Source: Paraburkholderia sabiae
GTDB taxonomy: Bacteria > Pseudomonadota > Gammaproteobacteria > Burkholderiales > Burkholderiaceae
Assembly (NCBI RefSeq): GCF_030412785.1
Contig: NZ_CP125296.1
Coordinates: 186,001 to 250,000 of the forward strand
Reading direction: 5' to 3'
DNA length: 64,000 nucleotides
Below, piece by piece: positions 1 to 8,535 of the stretch. Position 1 is the stretch's first letter; each line of letters begins with the position of its first letter. Position numbers and translations under genes: made by a program. Below the pieces are notes generated by a model that saw only the letters and a list, made by a program, of their open reading frames with translations, had not been told where the DNA came from and searched no databases.

Positions 1-72
1 ATCGACTCGGGCAAGATCGCCGACGGTATGCTCAGCAACGCGCGCGACCTGCTGCAAACGCGAGTCGCTTGA
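1..72 (+). CDS. 3' end of a truncated gene, product unknown
   Basis: The first 72 bases read as an open frame from the window edge to a TGA at 70-72, giving the last 23 residues of a protein that ends DLLQTRVA. It runs convergently towards the porin that ends at 117. The fragment is too short and has no recognisable motif, so I do not assign a function. The GC-rich third positions and the compact convergent spacing of about 45 bases to the porin stop are what support it as a real gene end. Confidence 0.5.
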   Translation: MDSGKIADGMLSNARDLLQTRVA

Positions 73-116
73 TCCGCGGTTGAAGGCGGCGACATGTGCC
101 ACCGCCGCGTCCCGCT

Positions 117-1241
117 TCAGAACCGGTGACGAAGCCCCAACGTCACAGACGTGCTGTCGTCATGGCCCGCATACGGGTCGTTGAACGCGCTGCTCACCGT
201 GCTGTACGCGCCGACAAGATAGACATCGGTGCGCTTCGACAGCAGATAATCGCCCGTCAGGAACGCCGACAGCTTGTTGCCGCCTTCGCCATTCGCATTG
301 ACGTGTCGGGCGAGATCGTAAATGGCGGCAGCCTTGAATTGCACAGCGGGCGTCGCCTGCCACGTCGTGCCTAACTGGAACACGTGATCGGTACGCGCCT
401 GAGTGCTGCTGCCGATATTGGTGTTGCCGGGGTTCGTGTACAGCTGCGCATAGGTGCCGTACGTCGGCGAGAAGTCCTGTCCGCTCGTCGGCGTAAAACG
501 GCCATCGCGCCGCGTGTACAGGTAATAGGCGTTCACGGTCACAGGACCGATCACATAGAACGCGCCCGTGCCGAGGTTCGACTGCTTGTTCCCCGCGATA
601 TCCCTCGCTTGTTGCGCGGTGAAGCCCGCGGAAAATATGTCGCCCTGATAGTTCACGCCAACCGAATACGTCGAGCCGTCCGTCACGCTGCCCGCCTGTC
701 CGCCGAACGAATACGCTGCCGCGAACTTCCACTTGTTCACGTTCAACGTGTACTTCGCGGTGTTGTCGAGCCGCGAGCCCGCATACTGCTGAACCCAGAC
801 ATCGGAGGCCGCCGAGTTGGCCCAGCCGATCGTGTCATAAGGCAACAGCGTTTCGAACGGCAAGCTGTACTGCCGACCGAGCGTCACCTGTCCGTAGTTC
901 CCCTTGATACCGACATACGCCTGCCGTCCGAACAAACGGCTGCCTTGCAGTGAAACGCCCGTCGTCGGATTGAAGCCCGACTCGATGCGGAAGATCGCCG
1001 ACGTGCCGCCGCCCAGGTCTTCCGTTCCGAACACACCCCAGCGTGAGCCGTTAAAAAACCCCGGGCCGAGCGCAACCGAACTTCCGCTCGACGTCGCGCG
1101 TCCATTCGCGGCCGTCGATCCGACCTGATGCGTTTGCCAGGACAGGGCGGTGTCGATCAGGCCGTAAAGCGTCACGCTGCTTTGCGCGTGAGCCGCACAG
1201 GAAAAGAGGAGTGCAGCCGCAGGCACGCACACGTATTTCAT
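117..1241 (-). CDS. Gram-negative porin, OmpC-like (374 aa)
   Basis: Outer-membrane trimeric general porin of the Burkholderia type, a 16-stranded beta-barrel for passive uptake of small hydrophilic solutes. A signal peptide (MKYVC..., ending AHA) is followed by QSSVTLYGLIDTAL, the standard mature N-terminus of this family. The protein ends VTLGLRHRF with the terminal aromatic residue needed for BAM-dependent assembly. The length is normal for the family. I chose the start at 1241 because AAAGGAG lies a few bases upstream and the signal peptide begins there; a longer frame to 1307 has no such features. It sits just downstream of the nitronate monooxygenase gene on the same strand and may serve uptake for the catabolic block, which is inference. 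Confidence 0.93.
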   Translation of the reverse strand: MKYVCVPAAALLFSCAAHAQSSVTLYGLIDTALSWQTHQVGSTAANGRATSSGSSVALGPGFFNGSRWGVFGTEDLGGGTSAIFRIESGFNPTTGVSLQGSRLFGRQAYVGIKGNYGQVTLGRQYSLPFETLLPYDTIGWANSAASDVWVQQYAGSRLDNTAKYTLNVNKWKFAAAYSFGGQAGSVTDGSTYSVGVNYQGDIFSAGFTAQQARDIAGNKQSNLGTGAFYVIGPVTVNAYYLYTRRDGRFTPTSGQDFSPTYGTYAQLYTNPGNTNIGSSTQARTDHVFQLGTTWQATPAVQFKAAAIYDLARHVNANGEGGNKLSAFLTGDYLLSKRTDVYLVGAYSTVSSAFNDPYAGHDDSTSVTLGLRHRF

Positions 1242-1337
1242 CGTTCGAGTCTCCTTTGTTGTGATTAGACATCCGAAATAATTACCGAACGCAGAAACGG
1301 CGCTCAATAGTGAAAGCCTGGATTCGTTACGGGAAAA

Positions 1338-2294
1338 TCAGCCGGTCAGGCGACCGACGGCAGTCCGGTATTCGTCGACGATGCGCGCCACCACGTCCGC
1401 CGCAGCAGGCAGATCGTCGATGAGACCGGCCGATTGCCCCAGCTCGACCTTGCCGCGCTCGATGTCGCCGTCGAGCGCGGCCTGCTTGAGCGTGCTGCTC
1501 ATGAAGAGCGCGTTGTAGGCGACGTCGTCGGGTTCGTGCGCGTCGGCGTGAAGCACGTCGTCGGCGAAGCGGTTCTTCGTCATGCGCACGGGCAGCTTGC
1601 GTACGCCGACGAGCACCGTGCCGTCGATCTCCGTTTGCAACACCGCGCGCTTGTAGTTGTCGTGGACGCCCGCTTCGCGCGTGGCGATGAAGCGCGTACC
1701 GAGTTGCACCGCGTCGGCGCCGAGCGCGAGCAGGGCGGCGACGCCGAAGCCGTCGGCGACACCGCCGCCCGCTGCGATCGGCATCGAAGGAAACGCCTGC
1801 ACCGCGCGGCGCACGGCGACCAGCGTGCTCACGCCGTTGGCAGGCGGATGCCCGCCCGCTTCCGCGCCCACGACGACGAGCGCATCGACTCCGGCCGCCG
1901 CCGCCTTGCCCGCATGTTCGAGCGTGGAAACCACATGGATCCAGCGCGTGCCGATGCCCTGAAAGCGCGCGAGATGCGCTTTCGGTCCGCCTTGCGACGC
2001 GAAGATGACGGGCACGCGCTCTTCCTCGATCACGTCGAGAAAGCGTTCGGCTTCAGGGCGATAGAGCGGCAGATTCACGCCGAACGGTTTGCCGTTCACC
2101 GCCGCCTTGACCTCGCGCACGGCATCGCGGAACGCGTCGAGATACATCGGGCCCGCAGCGATCACGCCGAGGCCGCCTGCATTGCTGACGGCGGCGGGCA
2201 GCGCCGCGTTGGACGACGCCCAGCTCATCCCGGCCTGAATGATTGGATACTCGATATTCAGCATCCGGGTGAGTCGAGTCGACATCATCGTCAT
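1338..2294 (-). CDS. Nitronate monooxygenase / 2-nitropropane dioxygenase family (318 aa)
   Basis: FMN-dependent TIM-barrel enzyme of the NMO/FabK family. Visible hallmarks are the N-terminal PIIQAGMSWAS segment, GAEAGGH with the conserved histidine, the phosphate-binding AAGGGVADG segment and the LGTRF segment. The family oxidises alkyl nitronates such as propionate 3-nitronate. Many annotated members have other flavin-dependent roles, so the substrate is open. The start at 2294 has AGGA six bases upstream. It follows the MFS gene by 65 bases on the same strand and appears to be the distal gene of the CoA catabolic block, so it may act on the same substrate or detoxify a by-product. Confidence 0.85.
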   Translation of the reverse strand: MTMMSTRLTRMLNIEYPIIQAGMSWASSNAALPAAVSNAGGLGVIAAGPMYLDAFRDAVREVKAAVNGKPFGVNLPLYRPEAERFLDVIEEERVPVIFASQGGPKAHLARFQGIGTRWIHVVSTLEHAGKAAAAGVDALVVVGAEAGGHPPANGVSTLVAVRRAVQAFPSMPIAAGGGVADGFGVAALLALGADAVQLGTRFIATREAGVHDNYKRAVLQTEIDGTVLVGVRKLPVRMTKNRFADDVLHADAHEPDDVAYNALFMSSTLKQAALDGDIERGKVELGQSAGLIDDLPAAADVVARIVDEYRTAVGRLTG

Positions 2295-2359
2295 TGTCTT
2301 TCCTGCCTGTTCCTGTGTGGCGCGCGTGAAGCGCAGAGGGTTCGTTGTATTCGAGCGAT

Positions 2360-3697
2360 TCAGCTGGTCTTGTCGACCGCGAGCAGGCGTGCCGGAATGC
2401 CGATCAGCAATCCGATGCCGCCCAGCAGAATCACGCATCCCGCGAGCTGGATGCCGAGCGTCAGACTGCCCCATACCGACTTCACGTAGCCGATCATGCT
2501 CGGTCCCACGAGTCCGCCGAGCGAGCCGATGCTGCTCACGAGCGCGATGCCCGCCGCTGCGCTGGACGACGCGAGATAGGTCGATGGAATGGTCCAGAAC
2601 ACCGACAGACTGGACAGATGCCCGGACGTCGCGATCGCGAGCAACGCGACGGCAAGCGCTAGGTCGCCGCGCGCGAACGGCAGTGCGATCAGACTCGCGG
2701 CGGCGAGCATCAGCGGAATGGCGGCGTGCCAGCGGCGTTCCCGCGTGCGGTCCGAATGCCGGCTCACGATGACCATCATCACGATGCCCGCGATGGGCGG
2801 AATCGCCGCATACAGGCCGACGCGAAACGGATCGTGCACACCGCTCGACTGGATGACCATCGGTGCGAAGAACGCGATGGTGCTGGCGAGGATGTACGCG
2901 CAGAACGACACCATGCCTGCGACGAACACGCGCCAGTCGCGCAGCGCCGACAGCATGCCGCCGTGTCCGTGCGTCGCGCGTTGGCGGCGTTCGGCGTCGA
3001 GCGCGGCAACGAGACCGGCTTTCTCTTCGGACGTGAGCCACGCGGCGCTTTCGGGGCGATCCTCAAGACGAAAGTACACGACGATGCCGAGCAGAATCGC
3101 GGGCAGCCCTTCGAGCAGAAACATCCATTGCCAGCCCGCCAGCCCGTTGACGCTGTGGAAGCTGCGCATGATCCAGCCCGAGATGGGCGCGCCGATCATC
3201 GTTGCAACGGGAATCGCGATGAACGAGAGCGCCGTGACCCGCGCGCGCCGCGCCGCCGGAAACCAGTAGCTCAGATACAGGATGATGCCCGGAAAGAAGC
3301 CCGCTTCCGCGACGCCCAGCAGCATGCGCGCGAGATAGAACTCGGCGGGCGTGCGGACGAACATGGTCGCGCTGGAGACGGCGCCCCACAGCACCATGAT
3401 GCGCAGCAGCGTCTTGCGCGCGCCCATCTTCGCGAGCAGCAGATTGCTCGGCACCTCGAACAGCAGAAAGCCGACGAAGAACAGACCCGCGCCGATGCCG
3501 TACACGAGATCGCTGAAATGCAGATCGGCCTTGAACTGGATCTGCGCGATACCGATGTTCACGCGGTCGATGTAGTTGATGATGTAGCACAGGAACAGCA
3601 GCGGCAGAATGCGCCGGCTGATCTTGCGGTAAGTCGTTTCGCTCACGGCCTCATTGGGACGCAAAAGTCCGACGGCGTCGGATGCGCACGTTGTCAT
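2360..3697 (-). CDS. MFS transporter, anion:cation symporter type (445 aa)
   Basis: Twelve-helix inner-membrane carrier of the major facilitator superfamily. The segment LCYIINYIDRVNIGIAQ in helix 1 and GARKTLLRIM in the loop between helices 2 and 3 are typical of the ACS family, which takes up organic anions such as phthalate, tartrate, 4-hydroxyphenylacetate and hexuronates. The start at 3697 is preceded by GGAGGAG; an in-frame ATG four codons upstream overlaps this Shine-Dalgarno and is less likely. It sits between the acyl-CoA ligase and nitronate monooxygenase genes on the same strand, so it probably imports the carboxylate that the ligase activates (inference). Confidence 0.9.
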   Translation of the reverse strand: MTTCASDAVGLLRPNEAVSETTYRKISRRILPLLFLCYIINYIDRVNIGIAQIQFKADLHFSDLVYGIGAGLFFVGFLLFEVPSNLLLAKMGARKTLLRIMVLWGAVSSATMFVRTPAEFYLARMLLGVAEAGFFPGIILYLSYWFPAARRARVTALSFIAIPVATMIGAPISGWIMRSFHSVNGLAGWQWMFLLEGLPAILLGIVVYFRLEDRPESAAWLTSEEKAGLVAALDAERRQRATHGHGGMLSALRDWRVFVAGMVSFCAYILASTIAFFAPMVIQSSGVHDPFRVGLYAAIPPIAGIVMMVIVSRHSDRTRERRWHAAIPLMLAAASLIALPFARGDLALAVALLAIATSGHLSSLSVFWTIPSTYLASSSAAAGIALVSSIGSLGGLVGPSMIGYVKSVWGSLTLGIQLAGCVILLGGIGLLIGIPARLLAVDKTS

Positions 3698-3757
3698 TGT
3701 CTCCTCCATGTGGTTTGCGGCGATAGCGGCTCATTCGTGCCGCCGTCGCCGGCACAT

Positions 3758-5428
3758 TCACGCCAGGCCGAATTCGCGGATCGCGTAATCGCGCAGCTTG
3801 TTTTTCTGAACCTTGGAACTGCCTGTCATGCCGATATCGTCGAACGACTGCACGAGCCGCAGATAACGCGGCACCTTGAAGTTCGCGCAACGGCTCTTGC
3901 ACCAGTCGATCAGTTCTTCGCTCGACGCCTGCGTGCCTGCGCGCAGCACGACGAAGGCGGCGGCCACTTCGCCCAGCCGCGCATCGGGTACGCCGACCAC
4001 TTGTGCGAGCTGCACGGCGGGATGCGCGAACAGCGTTTCCTCGACCTCGGCGGGCGCGACGTTTTCACCGCCGACGCGGAACACGTCCTTCAGCCGCCCG
4101 AGCATGCGCATGCGTCCTTCGCCGTCGATCACGCCGAGGTCGCCGGTACGCAGCCAGCCGTCGTCACTGAACGCTTTCGCGGTTTCCTGCGGCTTGTTGT
4201 AGTAGCCCTTCATCACGCTCCAGCCGCGCACCTGGATTTCGCCGGGCATATCGGCGGGCTGCACGTCGCCCGTTTCCGTCGATACCGTGCGGATGTCGAG
4301 GCCCGGATGTGGCGCAGCCCAACCGGCGACGCGCAGTTCGAGCGGATCGCGCCAGTCGTTGAGCACCACGTTCGGCGACGCTTCGGATTGCCCGTACGCG
4401 CCGACCATGTACTTCACACCCATCACGTCGTGGATCTTCTGCATGATTTCCGGTCCCGCCGCCGCCCAGCCGCCGCGCAGATGGATGCGCTCGCGTTTGA
4501 ACTCGGGGTGGCCCATCATCATCAGGAAGATCGTGTCGTTGCCCGACGTGAGCGTGCAGCGTTCCTCGTCGAGGATGGTCAGCACGCGGGCGACGTCGAA
4601 CGACGGCACCGACAGCAGACATGCGCCTGACACGAGCGCGACGAGCAGCGACATCGTTGTGCCTGCGACGTGAAAGAACGGGCGCACGCTGAAATAGCGG
4701 TCGTCGGGCTGCACGCCGATGCGCAGCGCCGAGGCAGCCGCGTTCATCAGCATGTTTCGATGGCGCAGCAGCACGCCCTTCGGAAACGACGTCGTGCCCG
4801 ACGTGTATTGAATCAGCAGGATGTCGTCGGGCGTCACGCGTTGGGCGCGCGCAGCGGCTTCCGCGCGTGTTTCGGGCGTGTCCGCGAGCGCATCGAAACG
4901 TTCGACGCCAGCGGGCACCTTGCGCTCCGTTTCGCCCATCAGCACGGCGCGGCGCAACAGCGGCAGCACATCGCCGGGAAGCTTTGCGTCGAAGGCGGGC
5001 TCGACGTCGCGCAGCAGTTGCGTGTAGTCGATGTTGAGGAACGTATCGACGTAAAACAGCACGCGCACGTCGCCTTGCTTCAGGCAGTAGTTCAGTTCGT
5101 CGAGCTTGAAGCGCGTGTTCACGGGAACCGTGACTGCGCCAATCGACGCCGCCGCATAAAACAGCACGACCCAGTCGACGGAATTGCCCATCAGGATGCC
5201 GACGTGCTCGCCATGCTCGACACCCGCCGCGATCATGCGCGCCGCCGCGCTCTGCACGCGCTCATGCAGCGTTCGATAGTCGATGCGCTGTCCGTCGATG
5301 ACGAGCGCTTCGGCGTCGGGCGTCGCGGCGGCGCGCGATGCGAGCACGGCGGGCAGCGTCACCGGCTGCGCGAGGCCGAAGCATTCGACCCACTTTTCCC
5401 AGTCAGCATGGGCGATGTCTTCACGCAT
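3758..5428 (-). CDS. AMP-dependent acyl-CoA synthetase/ligase (556 aa)
   Basis: ANL-superfamily enzyme that activates a carboxylic acid to its CoA thioester through an acyl-AMP. The nucleotide-binding loop YTSGTTSFPKGV, the GAYGQSEAS motif, the TGDLG hinge region with GRLKDVFRVGGENVAPAEVEE, and the C-terminal lysine-rich KVQKNKLRD with the adenylation lysine are all present. Length is normal. The start at 5428 overlaps the stop of the upstream enoyl-CoA hydratase by eight bases, which indicates translational coupling. It is the activating enzyme of the block. The substrate cannot be told from sequence; aromatic, medium-chain and branched acids are all possible. Confidence 0.92.
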   Translation of the reverse strand: MREDIAHADWEKWVECFGLAQPVTLPAVLASRAAATPDAEALVIDGQRIDYRTLHERVQSAAARMIAAGVEHGEHVGILMGNSVDWVVLFYAAASIGAVTVPVNTRFKLDELNYCLKQGDVRVLFYVDTFLNIDYTQLLRDVEPAFDAKLPGDVLPLLRRAVLMGETERKVPAGVERFDALADTPETRAEAAARAQRVTPDDILLIQYTSGTTSFPKGVLLRHRNMLMNAAASALRIGVQPDDRYFSVRPFFHVAGTTMSLLVALVSGACLLSVPSFDVARVLTILDEERCTLTSGNDTIFLMMMGHPEFKRERIHLRGGWAAAGPEIMQKIHDVMGVKYMVGAYGQSEASPNVVLNDWRDPLELRVAGWAAPHPGLDIRTVSTETGDVQPADMPGEIQVRGWSVMKGYYNKPQETAKAFSDDGWLRTGDLGVIDGEGRMRMLGRLKDVFRVGGENVAPAEVEETLFAHPAVQLAQVVGVPDARLGEVAAAFVVLRAGTQASSEELIDWCKSRCANFKVPRYLRLVQSFDDIGMTGSSKVQKNKLRDYAIREFGLA

Positions 5429-6194
5429 GACCGGCTCCGTTGTCCTTGTTCTGGCCGAAGGTCGAGATGGATTGCTTCCAGTCTGACGTTTGCAGCAAGG
5501 TATCGATGGCGAGCATTTCGATGGCGAGCGCGCCCGCCGGATCGCTTTCCACGCCACGGTCGATGCAGTCGCGCGTGAGATGCATCGCGAGCGGCGGGGC
5601 GGCGGCGATCTCGTTCGCCATCTGCCGTACTCTCACCACGGCTTCGGCCGCGGGCATGATGCGCGACACGAGTCCCGCTTGCAGCGCTTCCTGCACGGAC
5701 AGCGTGCGGCCCGTGTAGGCCATGTCTTTCGCGAGCCGCTTGCCGACGATGCGCGGCAGGCGTTGCGTCGCGCCTACCGTGCCCCACAGCGCTTCCGGCG
5801 TGCGGAAGCTCGCGTTCTCCGTCGCGACGATGAAATCGCACGCCATCGCAATCTCGCCGCCGGAGCCCACTGCCGCGCCTTCCACCAGCGCGATACACGG
5901 CTTGCCGATTTTCTCGAGAGCGTCGTATGCGGCGAATGCCTTGAGGCGGCGCGCGCGCACTTCGTCGATGCTCATGTCTTTGCGTTCCTTCAGATCCGCG
6001 CCCGCGCAGAAGACCGGACCGTTCGCACGCACGATCACGCAGCGGATCGTGTCGTCGTCGCGCAGCGCGACGGCGGCGGCGCGCAACGCGTCGCACATGG
6101 CCGCGTTGAGCGCGTTGCGCTGCTCGGGCCGGTTCAGGATGATCTCGGCCACGCCTTCGCGGCGCTCGACGATCAATGTTTCTTCAAATGTCAT
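5421..6194 (-). CDS. Enoyl-CoA hydratase/isomerase family protein (257 aa)
   Basis: Crotonase-fold enzyme acting on CoA thioesters. It shows NRPEQRNALN at the N-terminus, the first oxyanion-hole segment FCAGADLKERKDMS, the second GSGGEIAMACDF, and an acidic residue in PEALWG at the usual catalytic region. The start at 6194 is favoured because AAGGGG lies five bases upstream; a GTG three bases earlier is too close to it. The 3' end overlaps the ligase start and the CoA-transferase gene ends 36 bases upstream, so these are one transcription unit. It probably hydrates an unsaturated acyl-CoA in the same pathway. Confidence 0.9.
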   Translation of the reverse strand: MTFEETLIVERREGVAEIILNRPEQRNALNAAMCDALRAAAVALRDDDTIRCVIVRANGPVFCAGADLKERKDMSIDEVRARRLKAFAAYDALEKIGKPCIALVEGAAVGSGGEIAMACDFIVATENASFRTPEALWGTVGATQRLPRIVGKRLAKDMAYTGRTLSVQEALQAGLVSRIMPAAEAVVRVRQMANEIAAAPPLAMHLTRDCIDRGVESDPAGALAIEMLAIDTLLQTSDWKQSISTFGQNKDNGAGHA

Positions 6195-6230
6195 CACGTC
6201 CCCTTGATGTCGTATCTCTCGTGCGTGGCG

Positions 6231-7430
6231 TCAGATTGCGCCGTCGCGCCGCAGCGCCGCGATGTGTGCTTCGTCGTATCCGAGCCGTTCGCGCAACACC
6301 TGCTCGGTGTGTTCGCCGAGCAACGGCGGCCGCTCGACTTGCGGATCGGCGAAACCATCGAACTTGAAGGGCAAGGGCAGCGCGCCGAATGTGCCGACCG
6401 TCGGATGCTCGAACGAGCCCACCATGCCGCGCGCGTTCACGTGCGGATCGGCGAGCACTTCCGCGACGTTCTGGATCGGTCCAGCGGGCACGCCTGCGGC
6501 GTCGCAGGCTTCGCACAATGCTTGCCGCGTCCAGCCCGAAATGGCTTGCGTCAGCGCGCTCATCACGCGATCGCGATGCTCGACGCGCCCTGCGTTCGTC
6601 GCGAGCGTCGTGTCGCCGGCGAGCGCTTCGAGCCCGAGCAACTTGCAAAGCGGCAGCCAGTGCTGATCGCTGCACGTGATGTGCACGAACGCGCCGTCGC
6701 TGCATGCGAACGTGGCCGACGGCACGCGTCCCGGATGTTCGGTGCCCAGCCGCGGCGGCACTTCGCCCAGCGCGAAGTAGCGGCCCGCCGCGAGCGTGAG
6801 CAGGCTCACCTGGCCGTCGAGCATCGAGAAGTCGATGTGACAGCCCTGGCCCGTCACTGCACGCCCATTGAGCGCCGACAGCAGGCCAATCGCGATCCAC
6901 ATGCCCGAGGTCAGATCCGCGATGGGCAGGCCGGGCTTGACGGGGCCGCCTCCGCGCTCGCCCGTCAGGCTCATCAGGCCGCCCATCGCCTGGAACACGG
7001 TGTCGTAGCCTTTGCGCTTCGCGTAGGGACCCGTCTGGCCGAAGCCTGTGCATGAAACGTAGATGAGCCTTTCGTTCGCGGCGCGCAATGCGGCGTGGTC
7101 GAGACCGTAGCGCGCGAGTGTGCCGACCGGAAAGTTCTCGATGAAGATGTCCGCGCTCTGCGCGAGGTCACGCACGATGCGCCGTCCCGCGTCAGTCTTC
7201 AGATTCGCCGTCACCGACTGCTTGCCGCGATTGCACGCGAAGAAATACGCGGATTCGTCACCGACTTGCGGCTCGAAGGTGCGCGTTTCGTCGCCGCTGC
7301 CGGGCTGCTCGATCTTGATGACGTTAGCGCCGAGTTCGGCGAGGATCATGTCCGCGAACGGACAGGCGAGCACGCGCGCAAGCTCGACGATAGTGACGTT
7401 CGCGAGCGGTTTGATCGGCGTCGTGGTCAT
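6231..7430 (-). CDS. CaiB/BaiF (family III) CoA-transferase (399 aa)
   Basis: Family III CoA-transferases move CoA between carboxylic acids through an aspartyl-CoA anhydride. The catalytic aspartate is visible as D172 in GLPIADLTSG, and N-terminal features such as ILAELGANVIKIE and NRGKQSVTANLK are typical. The ATG at 7430 overlaps the TGA of the upstream hydratase gene in an ATGA arrangement, so translation is coupled. Having both a ligase and a CoA-transferase in one operon suggests either two entry points into the pathway or CoA recycling from a later intermediate (inference). Confidence 0.93.
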   Translation of the reverse strand: MTTTPIKPLANVTIVELARVLACPFADMILAELGANVIKIEQPGSGDETRTFEPQVGDESAYFFACNRGKQSVTANLKTDAGRRIVRDLAQSADIFIENFPVGTLARYGLDHAALRAANERLIYVSCTGFGQTGPYAKRKGYDTVFQAMGGLMSLTGERGGGPVKPGLPIADLTSGMWIAIGLLSALNGRAVTGQGCHIDFSMLDGQVSLLTLAAGRYFALGEVPPRLGTEHPGRVPSATFACSDGAFVHITCSDQHWLPLCKLLGLEALAGDTTLATNAGRVEHRDRVMSALTQAISGWTRQALCEACDAAGVPAGPIQNVAEVLADPHVNARGMVGSFEHPTVGTFGALPLPFKFDGFADPQVERPPLLGEHTEQVLRERLGYDEAHIAALRRDGAI

Positions 7431-8191
7431 GACTGTTTCGCCCGGTCCTGGCGGAAGCTGCGCATCATCATGTTGGTGTCGAGCGATGCATCGAGCGCCT
7501 GCTGCAACGGCAGATCGGCCACGCGATGGAACAGCCGCTTGGTCGCGGCCATGGCGGGCGCATCGAAGGACGCGAGACGTTCCGCGATACCGACGGCCGT
7601 GTCGATCAATGCATCGTCCGCGACGACGCGATTGGCGAGCCCGAGCGACAGCGCGCGCTGCGCATCCACCGGCTCGCCCATCGACACCAGTTCGAACGCT
7701 GTCTTGCGTCCGACCTGGCGCACGAGATTCGCCATCACGATGGCCGCGACGATGCCGTGCTTCAGTTCCGGATAGCCGAGCTTCAAGCTGTCGCCTGCGA
7801 CCAGCATGTCGCACGCGAGCGCGAGGCCCGCGCCGCCGCCCATCGCATAGCCTTGCGCAGCGCCGATGACGGGCTTGCCGATCTGCGAGAACACGCGATG
7901 CAGGTTCGTGGTGAGGTGCGCGCGATCCAGCGCGGCTTGCGCGGCGTTCGCGGAGTCGCCGGAATTGACGAAGCCGCCGAATTCGTTGATGTCGGCGCCC
8001 GCGCAAAACGCCTTGCCCGCGCCCGCGAGCACCAGCGCCTTGACGGATGCGTCGCGGTCCGCTGCCTGCAATGCAGCGAGCAGCGCGTGCGTCAGTTCGT
8101 TGTTGAGCGCGTTGCGCTTGTCGGGGCGATTCATCGTCAGCACGCGCACGCCGGCGCGGTCTTCAACGATGAGGCAGGCGGAGGAAGTCAT
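7427..8191 (-). CDS. Enoyl-CoA hydratase/isomerase family protein (254 aa)
   Basis: Second crotonase-fold enzyme of the block and probably its first gene. The segments NRPDKRNALNNEL, FCAGADINEFGG and AMGGGAGLALACDM give the CoA-binding and oxyanion-hole elements; PELKHGIVAA supplies the usual catalytic-region glutamate. I set the start at 8191 (ATG followed by TSSACLIVED) with AAGG six bases upstream; a TTG start at 8281 would add a non-homologous tail. The two crotonases of the operon differ clearly and probably catalyse successive steps. The region upstream is shared with the divergent HMG-CoA-lyase-like gene. Confidence 0.9.
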   Translation of the reverse strand: MTSSACLIVEDRAGVRVLTMNRPDKRNALNNELTHALLAALQAADRDASVKALVLAGAGKAFCAGADINEFGGFVNSGDSANAAQAALDRAHLTTNLHRVFSQIGKPVIGAAQGYAMGGGAGLALACDMLVAGDSLKLGYPELKHGIVAAIVMANLVRQVGRKTAFELVSMGEPVDAQRALSLGLANRVVADDALIDTAVGIAERLASFDAPAMAATKRLFHRVADLPLQQALDASLDTNMMMRSFRQDRAKQS

Positions 8192-8535
8192 GAACAGCCT
8201 TGCGAAGAGGAGGGTGGGATGCGCCTGCAGGGCGGCGCGATGGATCAAGAGTAAAGCATGATGCGTGACAAAGTCAAACAAAGATGCGTGAGTTTGACAA
8301 TCAGTTATGGCGTTTTTTGGTGGTCGATTTCAGTCATCACTGTCGATGATGGGTCTGATCGTCCGATGCGTAGATATCAATAAATACACGTAAAAACAGC
8401 GATTTAGTGAGCATATCCGAAGTGGTAAGGGTCATTGCGACCGGCGTTTCGCGCCGCGTCATTTAGTTGACTTTGCATCGCAATAATGGTTTGATGAGAT
8501 CGAAAGTCAACTATCTATGCGACACACCGCGAATC
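8192..8535. promoter_or_regulatory. Divergent control region of the CoA catabolic cluster
   Basis: This 344-base gene-free stretch separates two divergent units. It holds two inverted repeats built on the same half-site: GTCAAAC at 8273-8279 against GTTTGAC at 8292-8298, and TAGTTGACTTT at 8464-8474 against AAAGTCAACTA at 8503-8513. One pair lies near each start, as expected for a shared operator. The MarR-type regulator encoded at the end of the plus-strand unit is the natural candidate to bind them (inference). Confidence 0.5.

Noticed and set aside
2726..4630. Long plus-strand frame opposite the MFS and acyl-CoA ligase genes
   Set aside because: Crosses two well-supported genes antisense and has low-complexity Arg/His/Ala composition.
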